The position numbers and the translations under genes were made by a program. This document shows positions 7,601-12,997 of a DNA stretch of 12,997 nucleotides, one piece after another (positions within the stretch are counted from its first letter, which is position 1; every line of letters starts with the position of its first letter). The notes under the pieces are model-generated. The model saw only the letters and a list, made by a program, of their open reading frames with translations, did not search any database and was not told where the DNA came from. This DNA is from Bacteroidales bacterium (GTDB lineage: Bacteria > Bacteroidota > Bacteroidia > Bacteroidales > Tenuifilaceae), in contig WBUV01000046.1 of the NCBI GenBank assembly GCA_008933525.1, forward strand, positions 1 through 12,997. Direction: 5' to 3'.

Positions 7601-9122
7601 TTGGAACAAATGCGGAAAAATCAAAAACAGGTATTGAATCGGCAAAGTCAATTTTACCAAGGAAATTCAGTTTGCAATTAGGATCGTTTAAATGGATTGA
7701 TCCAATGTATGTTTTATTGGTTAGATTTCCCGAAATTTCGATTCCAGAGTAGTTATAGCTGTTTGCTATTAATGATTTTATAGTTGCATCGGTGAATGCT
7801 TTGATGTTTGCATTTTTATCGACATTTCCCTTTACTTTGGCATGTAATGTAGTTTTTCCAAGTATGTCGGTTTGGGCAAGTTTCCCAATATCCAGATTTA
7901 TTGCATCGAGGCTTCCTTCGAAATCTATACCTTGTTTTTTGTCAGGAAGGAAGGATAAGTCAATGGCAATTTTTCCAATTGCGCTGTTTATCGATCCGAA
8001 TGCAACAAAGTTGTTAAGATAGCCTGTGAAATTACCTTTATAGGTTACTTTTCCGAGTAATTCTAATTCCTCAGGGAAGTCAATAAGAGGTTTTATACCG
8101 CCTTCGCCTTTAATCGTTTTGAAATCGTTCCGAATGGTCGAGAGTTCTTTAATGTCTACTACCATTAGAGTTTGATCAATATTTGGAAGACCAGTTAAAA
8201 AGAAGTTTGTCGAAACTATCGTTTGTGCCCCAGTGGTTATCTTTATGTTTTTGCCTCTGATATTGCTAATCGGTCCTATAATTTGCCCATCGATTGTTAC
8301 TGTGGCATTTACCGATTTTAGCGATGGTATAATGTAGGTGAGAGTGTTGGTTTTAAGATAGGAGTTGTTGAAATCTGCATCGAGTTTTACGTTGTTGACA
8401 AAATCTCCAAATTTTTCCCAACCATTGAAGCTCATATTGAGATGGTTAAGCTTAATATTCGACCCGTGAGCCTTAATTCTTAATTTGCCAAAATTTAAAT
8501 GCTTGCTGCATAAACTAAAATCGGTTCTGAAGTTATCAAGTTTGAAACCCGATTGTTCAAGGAAGTTCATTTGGCTAATAGCAAGAGCAATAGTGTCGCC
8601 ACTAATTAAAAAATTTCGTGCATCAATGTTTAGGTTTGTTAAATAAAGATCCTCAAAGTTTATTCCCGACTCTACCTCTGGGCCACCTATTTGTTTTAAC
8701 CTGAATGTTGAATTGGTTATTTTTATTCTATTCGATTTTAGCACAAAAGCCCCTGAATCTGATTCTTGAACGGTATCCTGAGATATTTTTTCGAGTAATG
8801 CAGATAAGTTCATTACGCCGGAAGTGTCCGTAACGAAATTAATTTTAGCTTGGTTGAGTTCAACTCTGTTTAGTTTGAACGTTCCTTCGTTTATTTTAAC
8901 ATTGAGAATCGATAAGCCAATTCTTTGTGCATAAATCAAGGTGTCGTTGTTGAGGTCGGCAATAAATACATCTTTGAGTAATATTTTATTGAACGGACGA
9001 AAATCAACCGCACCAACCTTAATGTTTGCGCCAGTTTTATTGTAGAGAATAGTGGTGACTTTATGCACTAAAATAGTTTGTACTTGGCTGCTTTGAACAA
9101 CAAGCCATAGCGCTATGGGCAA
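4647..9122 (-). CDS. tamB: TamB-family (AsmA-like) translocation/assembly module protein
   Basis: Very large periplasm-spanning envelope protein. TamB relatives are anchored in the inner membrane, form a long hydrophobic beta groove and are implicated in outer-membrane protein assembly and lipid transfer, often with an Omp85 partner. The N-terminal part has the AsmA-like pattern TGANIKVGAVDFRPFNKILL followed by KDVFIADLNNDTLIYAQRI, and the long middle consists of short alternating beta segments. The C-terminal TamB domain shows GNYNIEKGDYLFTLQGVINK, then KFRIEDGSSITWNGDPLDA, LLTQKLMSPNIKFNIDVP and a final GAGILYREEF. At 1491 residues or more the length is normal for Bacteroidales. The stated 5' end is the TTG at 9122, the only standard-class start in frame, but it falls inside a membrane helix. 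The frame is open to the stop at 9186-9188 and encodes SIKKTLKIFIWAFILIFGLP, so the real start is probably at or near 9173. No tamA is in the window. Confidence 0.92.
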   Translation of the reverse strand: MPIALWLVVQSSQVQTILVHKVTTILYNKTGANIKVGAVDFRPFNKILLKDVFIADLNNDTLIYAQRIGLSILNVKINEGTFKLNRVELNQAKINFVTDTSGVMNLSALLEKISQDTVQESDSGAFVLKSNRIKITNSTFRLKQIGGPEVESGINFEDLYLTNLNIDARNFLISGDTIALAISQMNFLEQSGFKLDNFRTDFSLCSKHLNFGKLRIKAHGSNIKLNHLNMSFNGWEKFGDFVNNVKLDADFNNSYLKTNTLTYIIPSLKSVNATVTIDGQIIGPISNIRGKNIKITTGAQTIVSTNFFLTGLPNIDQTLMVVDIKELSTIRNDFKTIKGEGGIKPLIDFPEELELLGKVTYKGNFTGYLNNFVAFGSINSAIGKIAIDLSFLPDKKQGIDFEGSLDAINLDIGKLAQTDILGKTTLHAKVKGNVDKNANIKAFTDATIKSLIANSYNYSGIEISGNLTNKTYIGSIHLNDPNCKLNFLGKIDFADSIPVFDFSAFVPKIDLVKLNFNKADSISQASFLITTKFSGSNLDNSKGEIKIVNSSYKNQRGEFKLSDIIIMADNTAESKIISLKSEFAEAEIRSKYNYSKVFSYLTNLFYKYIPAFNTESEKEETIATGVDKPEYNDYLIKFRLKKTQKITSIISPDIKIAENSTIFGILNPDLQSLTFKVKIPEIQVGTTWVKDLSIDGQTKDSVLTASITTPTIKLGETLIRNFKINTDIKENFLNFSLGWQNLQKPATYGLVEAIADFNESGKNGHIAKLNFKPSTFVINDSTWSLNSSTVTIDTALIQIDNFIVNNQNQELAINGTISANATDTLSASLKNLNLSYLNIYLQSLGYNLNGRINGYAKINSLYSNPTLFADIDINSLTVNSNPVGNINFTSNWHNLEKRMALNLSNEYRDTITFIAQGDYFTETGKLNFDVNINKLKLLHLSPLLEGSVSDMTGTVNGKIKITGTDKNPILNGSIALNNAQLTVDFLKTRYTLNDNISIENSDILFRNVKINDRFRRTATLNGNIRTNFFKNFNLNLNLAADNFQCMNTTEQDNELFYGTVFGTGLILINGAFDDLNLNIKLKTENKTAIFLPLPSGGTVEQNNFITFVNNDPNNIIIEEPIVVEEQSTSNMNLILELQITPEAEAQIIIDKKLGDIIKANGNGNLKMEINPYKDVFKMFGNYNIEKGDYLFTLQGVINKKFRIEDGSSITWNGDPLDANMDIKAVYRVKTSLKQLLMDERYTTRVPVDCQILLTQKLMSPNIKFNIDVPNADAQTKGLVSGALNTEEKINTQFLGLLVINSFITDPNATGNPSDNSSNLGTTGLYNTASELLSNQLSNWLSQWSNNFDIGFNYRPGLENELSSDQMELALSTQLLDDRVSINGNVDVGAKNTSNPIAGDFNIDLKLTKSGKLRLKAFARSNNDLLPSNQENNYTTGAGILYREEFNNIKDLWGRILNTFKTEEIVIPLEIDEETTAKKDSMNKNDNFIEIK

Positions 9123-9204
9123 TCCAAATATCAGTATGAATGCCCAAATAAATATTTTTAATGTTTTTTTGATACTTTTGTATGCTTAATTTTTCCTTGT
9201 TTTT

Positions 9205-9249
9205 ACACCAAACGACGTACCGAAAATAGCAATTGGTGTTGATTTTTTT
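9205..9249 (+). promoter_or_regulatory. Inverted repeat with T-tract between tamB and tsaD
   Basis: ACACCAA (9205-9211) and TTGGTGT (9233-9239) form a perfect 7-base dyad around 21 bases, followed by seven T at 9243-9249. It could be an operator, or a weak terminator or attenuator on the plus strand. The long loop and short stem make a terminator doubtful. Confidence 0.3.
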
Positions 9250-9264
9250 ATCAGATGTTGAATT

Positions 9265-9272
9265 TAATTTTG
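9265..9272 (+). promoter_or_regulatory. tsaD: Candidate -7 box of the tsaD promoter
   Basis: TAATTTTG matches the Bacteroidota -7 consensus TAnnTTTG and predicts a leader of roughly 20-25 bases before the tsaD ATG. A TTG at 9239-9241 could be the -33 element, but the 23-base spacer is somewhat long. A second match, TACTTTTG, lies at 9173-9180 inside the tamB N-terminal frame. Confidence 0.4.
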
Positions 9273-9302
9273 TTTTTTTTGGCGTTTTAATAAAAATTAG
9301 CG

Positions 9303-10331
9303 ATGAGTGTTACAATTTTAGGGATTGAATCTTCGTGCGACGATACCTCTGCTGCGATAATTAGAGATGGTTTTCTGCTTTCAAATTTAATTAGTAATCA
9401 GGAGGTTCACGAAATATACGGTGGGGTTGTTCCTGAGTTGGCTTCGCGAGCTCATCAGGCTAATATTATTCCTGTTATCGATAGTGCAATTAAAAAGGCA
9501 GGAGTATCTATCGATGAGATTGATGCTGTTGCTTTTACACGCGGGCCTGGACTATTAGGATCGTTGTTGGTTGGTTCGTCGTTTGCAAAGGGATTTGCCC
9601 TTGCTCGAAATAAGCCCCTGATAGCTGTAAACCATTTGCAGGGTCATGTGCTCGCACATTTTGTAAAGGATGAATTTAATCAGGAGCAGCCAAAATTTCC
9701 ATTTTTATGCCTTCTTGTTTCTGGAGGCCATACACAGCTTATTGTTGTGAAAGATTATTTAGATATGGAAATTGTAGGACAAACAATTGACGATGCGGCA
9801 GGCGAGGCTTTTGATAAATGCGCTAAGGTTATGGGATTACCCTACCCGGGTGGTCCGGTTATCGACAGACTTGCAAAGCAGGGTAATGCCAAAGCATTTC
9901 AGTTTTCGCGTCCAAATATTAAAGATCTCGATTTTAGTTTCAGTGGATTAAAAACATCGTTTCTTTATACATTACGCGATAAATTAATTGAGAATAGCAA
10001 TTTTATAGAGGAAAATAAAGCCGATTTGTGCGCTTCGCTCCAACATACGATTGTAAGTATTTTGGTTGATAAGGTTGCCTTAGCTGCAAAAAAATATGGA
10101 GTAACTGATGTTGCAATTGCCGGAGGAGTTTCGGCCAATTCGGGCTTACGCGATGGAATTTCGGTATTAGGTAGTCAAAAGGGTTGGCGCGTTTTTATGC
10201 CTCAATTTCGTTATACAACCGATAATGCTGCTATGATTGCAATAACCGGCTACTATAAATATCTGGCTGGGGAATTTTCTCCACAAGATGTTACTCCTCT
10301 TGCTCGTTTCCCACTTAATAGTAAGGGTTAG
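9303..10331 (+). CDS. tsaD: tRNA N6-adenosine threonylcarbamoyltransferase TsaD
   Basis: Cytoplasmic catalytic subunit that moves the threonylcarbamoyl group from TC-AMP to A37 of ANN-reading tRNAs, together with TsaB and TsaE (neither in the window). The 342-residue sequence has every expected element: N-terminal ILGIESSCDDTSAAII, YGGVVPELASRAH, RGPGLLGSLLVG, the metal-binding histidines H111 and H115 in NHLQGHVLAH, LLVSGGHTQL, the segment GEAFDKCAKVMGLPYPGGP, IAGGVSANSGLR, and the C-terminal metal ligand in TTDNAAMIA (D307). Length is standard. The ATG at 9303 puts the conserved GIESS at residue 7. It is divergent from tamB; its stop codon overlaps the stop of the convergent sensor gene. 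Confidence 0.98.
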   Translation: MSVTILGIESSCDDTSAAIIRDGFLLSNLISNQEVHEIYGGVVPELASRAHQANIIPVIDSAIKKAGVSIDEIDAVAFTRGPGLLGSLLVGSSFAKGFALARNKPLIAVNHLQGHVLAHFVKDEFNQEQPKFPFLCLLVSGGHTQLIVVKDYLDMEIVGQTIDDAAGEAFDKCAKVMGLPYPGGPVIDRLAKQGNAKAFQFSRPNIKDLDFSFSGLKTSFLYTLRDKLIENSNFIEENKADLCASLQHTIVSILVDKVALAAKKYGVTDVAIAGGVSANSGLRDGISVLGSQKGWRVFMPQFRYTTDNAAMIAITGYYKYLAGEFSPQDVTPLARFPLNSKG

Positions 10332-12679
10332 ATAGAGTCTTTAGGCGATAGATATTTTCTGAGCGTATTGAATAAATCTAATCGGCTTATAGGTTTTGTG
10401 ATGAAATCGTTACAGCCCGCTTCAATGCTTAAGTTTACTTTCACACCTGAGCTATAAGCTGTTTGTGCAATTATAATTACGCTCGAGTTGTTCATCCTTA
10501 TCTCCCTGGTTATTTCAATGCCATCCATGTCGGCTAGTCGAAGATCCATGAATACAAGATCGATATTTGGCGTTGAATTGAATGTTTTAATTGCATCTTC
10601 GCCTGTTTTTGAGTGAATTATCTTACAGCCAGTTTCCTCCAGCATTTTTGCTAGCAGCAAAAAATTTGATTGAATATCTTCAACTATCAAAATTGTTTTA
10701 TCCTTTAGTTCAGGGGCATCCTGCTGGATATAGTGCGGAGTTTGTTTGCTCGTAATGGTTCTCACCCCAATGGGTGTTATAGGAATTGTAATGTTGATAG
10801 TTGTACCCGATTCTTCAACCGTTTCAATCCAAATTCTTCCCCCGAGCGATTCCACTAAACCTTTTACGATAGGCATGCCAAGGCCTAAACTATTTGTCGA
10901 TTTTTCTGTTTTGTTGTGAAAAGGGGAGAAAATATCGCTAATTATCTGATTGCTTATTCCTTTTCCGCTATCCTGAATCCAGAAATGTAAGTTGGAATTG
11001 CTGTTTTTCTTACAACCTAACTCAATATATCCTTTTGAAGTAAACTTGACAGAGTTGTTTATAATTCGGACAAATATGCTGCGTAAAATATTCCTGTCGG
11101 ATAATATGTCGAAGTTTATTTCGTCCTGAATAGATGTTTTAATGGTAATATATTCTTTGTCAAAAAGTTTTAATTCGTTCAGGGTAATGATATGTAGGGA
11201 GTTGAAAAAGTCGTACAAATTAATTCGTTGATAAACTAACTTGTATTGGTTTGCTTCGAGCTTCGAGAATTCGATTAAATTATCAATTTGATGCTGTAAT
11301 GTTCTGCTACTTTTAGCAATTTCTTTCGAATATTGACGCGATGATTCTGCTTTTATTCTGGGTGCATTGAGCAATTCGCAGTAACCTAAGATGTTGTTTA
11401 GTGGCGATCTTATTTCGAACGATAAATTTGCAAGTAAGGAGTCGCTGAAGGTTTCAAGTTCAGTGGTTTTTTTGTTTAAATTTTCCAAGTTGTATTTTAG
11501 TGAGTTTAACTCTAACTCTTGTTGCTCAATACGTTGCTGCTGTTGGTTAATTATAGCTGTGTTTTTAATCCTTAACTTCTTAATAAATATGCAATGAAGA
11601 TAAATAGTGAGCAGAAAAATTACTAGGCTTACTGAAATAATTATAAGATATTTATAAAAAGGAATGTTTGATGTTTCGTGTGGTTTGTAAATGAATCCAT
11701 CTATACTTTGGGTTTCTGTAATAATTCCCGACTGGCTTAACACCTCAACCATGTGTAGCCATCTGCCCTTGTTTGAGTGACCAATATTAATAAAATCGGG
11801 CTGAATATAGTTTTTAATCTGACTTGCTTCAAAAAGTAGATGATCGAGTGTTTTTGTCGATTTATATTTGGTTTGAATTAAATGGGCAATTTCATCCTGA
11901 TTTTTAAGAGCATACTCCCAGCCCTTAATGCTTGCTGCAATAAACTTGTTAACTCTTGATTTATTCTTTCTAAGCTCATGTTGCGATGTAAAAAGGCACT
12001 CAGCGTAAAAATCAATTCCATAACTCTTTGGTGTAATTATTCGGTAGGGTATGCCGAACTTATCTAGAAAGTAAGGTTCGTTAGTAAGGTAAATGGCTGT
12101 TGCATCTACCTTGCTGTTAAGCAAGTTGTTGAGCGATAGTGTTGATTCTAAGATATTGATTTGTGACGGTTTCAACCCCTCAATGTAAAGCATCGATAAA
12201 ACTTCATTGGCGCCGCCTTTGGTGTCGAGTTCAATTGTTTTCCCAATAAGTTCTTGTGGAGTGGTGATCTTTGAATTTTCGCGAACAACCAATGCCGATG
12301 GGCTACTTTGGAATATTGGTGCAAGTGCAACAAGTGGGTCTCCATTCATGTATCGTACCAGCAGTTCCGAATTAGCTATGCCGTAATGGGCACGCCCAGC
12401 TAACACTTCATCTATTGCAGTTGTTTTTATATCCAGATCTTTGATTTCTACATCGAGTCCTTCATCGCTATAATAACCTTTCTCAAGTGCAGCATAGTAA
12501 CCTGCAAACTGAAATTGATGCTTCCATTTGAGTTGAAGGACTATTTTATCGTTGTTTTTGCCAAAACAATAAGCAGGAAGTATAGCCAGTAAAAGAGAAA
12601 TAACTAATGCTTTTTTAAAAACATTGGTTTCTTGGTTTTTCGTTTGTGTAAGTCTGTATTGAACAATACCTTTATTCAT
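10328..12679 (-). CDS. Hybrid sensor: NMT1/THI5-like periplasmic domain, degenerate histidine kinase, receiver
   Basis: Inner-membrane signalling protein of 783 residues. After a signal peptide (hydrophobic at about 24-40) comes an NMT1/THI5-like substrate-binding domain (about 45-335), beginning IVLQLKWKHQFQFAGYYAA. Relatives of this fold bind thiamine-precursor pyrimidines, nitrate or sulfonates; the ligand here is unknown. A membrane helix (344-366) leads into a coiled coil (about 374-411), then a HisKA-like region, an ATPase domain and a receiver. The H-box reads ANLSFEIRSPLNNILGY: the phosphoacceptor His is Phe (F421, TTC), while E422 and N428 remain. The N-box (NNSVKFT), G1 (DSGKGI, 570-575) and G2 (GLGMPIVKGL) look intact. 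The receiver (661-778) has E667/D668, phosphoacceptor D712, T740 and K762. It may therefore not autophosphorylate in the usual way. No DNA-binding domain or transporter gene is adjacent. The ATG at 12679 leaves a 20-residue stretch before the signal peptide. Confidence 0.9.
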   Translation of the reverse strand: MNKGIVQYRLTQTKNQETNVFKKALVISLLLAILPAYCFGKNNDKIVLQLKWKHQFQFAGYYAALEKGYYSDEGLDVEIKDLDIKTTAIDEVLAGRAHYGIANSELLVRYMNGDPLVALAPIFQSSPSALVVRENSKITTPQELIGKTIELDTKGGANEVLSMLYIEGLKPSQINILESTLSLNNLLNSKVDATAIYLTNEPYFLDKFGIPYRIITPKSYGIDFYAECLFTSQHELRKNKSRVNKFIAASIKGWEYALKNQDEIAHLIQTKYKSTKTLDHLLFEASQIKNYIQPDFINIGHSNKGRWLHMVEVLSQSGIITETQSIDGFIYKPHETSNIPFYKYLIIISVSLVIFLLTIYLHCIFIKKLRIKNTAIINQQQQRIEQQELELNSLKYNLENLNKKTTELETFSDSLLANLSFEIRSPLNNILGYCELLNAPRIKAESSRQYSKEIAKSSRTLQHQIDNLIEFSKLEANQYKLVYQRINLYDFFNSLHIITLNELKLFDKEYITIKTSIQDEINFDILSDRNILRSIFVRIINNSVKFTSKGYIELGCKKNSNSNLHFWIQDSGKGISNQIISDIFSPFHNKTEKSTNSLGLGMPIVKGLVESLGGRIWIETVEESGTTINITIPITPIGVRTITSKQTPHYIQQDAPELKDKTILIVEDIQSNFLLLAKMLEETGCKIIHSKTGEDAIKTFNSTPNIDLVFMDLRLADMDGIEITREIRMNNSSVIIIAQTAYSSGVKVNLSIEAGCNDFITKPISRLDLFNTLRKYLSPKDSI

Positions 12680-12738
12680 CGGTTAATGTAGTCGCTCAGA
12701 TATATTGTTGTAAATTATTTTCTTATTATTTAAAAATA

Positions 12739-12770
12739 CAAATTTATATTTGGTTTGCAGCCTAATTTTG
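12739..12770. promoter_or_regulatory. Candidate divergent -7 boxes between the sensor gene and yaaA
   Basis: The 148-base gap holds three TAnnTTTG matches: TATATTTG (12745-12752, +), TAATTTTG (12763-12770, +) and TAAATTTG on the minus strand (12746-12739), which overlaps the first plus-strand match by two bases. None has a clear TTTG at -33, and AT-rich sequence yields such matches by chance. Nothing else is recognisable in this gap. Confidence 0.28.
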
Positions 12771-12827
12771 TAAAATTGTTAAAAATATAATTTTCCCAAT
12801 TTGTGTTTTCATCAATTAATAAAATTT

Positions 12828-12997
12828 ATGAAAAGTTTTAAAATTGTTATATCTCCATCAAAATCTCTGTCCAATATTAAGAATGAGAATTGTAGGACTT
12901 TTTCGCACCCCCGATTTATTGAAAAGTCAGTATCACTTGTTAATTTATTGAAAAAAATATCTCCAAAAGATTTGGGCCTATTGATGGGCATTAGCCC
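12828..12997 (+). CDS. yaaA: YaaA family (UPF0246/DUF328) protein, 3'-partial
   Basis: Only the first 57 residues are present; the frame is open to the window end. The start MKSFKIVISPSKSL fits the family's N-terminal ISPAK(S/T)L motif, and SHPRFIEKSVSLVNLLKKIS followed by PKDLGLLMGIS fits the helix that comes next, ending in the family's usual ...LM.IS. In E. coli YaaA is induced by OxyR and lowers free intracellular iron and DNA damage during peroxide stress; family members bind DNA. The ATG at 12828 is the natural start because the ISPSKS motif begins at residue 8. It is divergent from the sensor gene, and whether the two are functionally linked is unknown. Confidence 0.85.
   Translation, partial: MKSFKIVISPSKSLSNIKNENCRTFSHPRFIEKSVSLVNLLKKISPKDLGLLMGIS

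Noticed and set aside
5731..8022. Several plus-strand frames of 63-79 codons inside tamB
   Set aside because: The tamB frame is continuous and homologous through this stretch; the opposite frames are short and featureless.
10328..12679. Reading the sensor as an ABC-transporter substrate-binding protein
   Set aside because: The binding domain is followed in the same frame by a membrane helix, ATPase and receiver domains, and no transporter genes are adjacent.
1..12997. CRISPR arrays, insertion sequences, tRNA or rRNA genes, phage or defence islands
   Set aside because: No regularly spaced repeats, transposase or integrase motifs, tRNA-like cloverleaf or defence-family proteins were seen; gene content is housekeeping and envelope.

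Overview
The window looks like an ordinary chromosomal stretch from an AT-rich Bacteroidota (Bacteroidales-like) genome. The evidence is the serine hydroxymethyltransferase sequence type, the Bacteroidota-style TonB C-terminal domain, gene starts without Shine-Dalgarno sequences, and several TAnnTTTG elements of the kind that serve as -7 promoter boxes in this phylum. I see no tRNA, rRNA, CRISPR array, insertion sequence or phage gene.

Layout. Positions 1-1270 (+) hold glyA, cut at its 5' end by the window edge and carrying a one-base deletion near 126-127; a strong intrinsic terminator follows (1290-1318). Positions 1369-2616 (+) hold a small two-helix membrane protein of unknown function and a TauE/SafE-type (TSUP) permease. 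Converging on these, positions 2618-4549 (-) carry an exbB-exbD-tonB operon, preceded by tamB (4647 to about 9122-9173, -), a giant AsmA-like envelope protein. tamB is divergent from tsaD (9303-10331, +), the tRNA t6A37 transferase. tsaD converges with overlapping stop codons on a 783-residue membrane hybrid sensor (10328-12679, -). A yaaA-type gene (12828 to the window end, +) starts divergently from the sensor and runs off the edge.

How the genes fit together. tamB plus exbBD/tonB make a cell-envelope block: TamB-type proteins span the periplasm and ExbBD-TonB delivers proton-motive force to the outer membrane. glyA (one-carbon metabolism), tsaD (tRNA modification) and yaaA are housekeeping or stress genes without an evident link to that block. 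The sensor joins an NMT1/THI5-like periplasmic ligand-binding domain to a histidine-kinase core and a receiver domain.

Points most worth a second look: the sensor has phenylalanine (F421) where the phosphorylated histidine should be, with its ATP-binding motifs and receiver intact; glyA is frameshifted; and tamB has no ATG in a plausible place, with an ATC codon where the conserved N-terminus predicts the start. I found no convincing previously undescribed multi-gene system.
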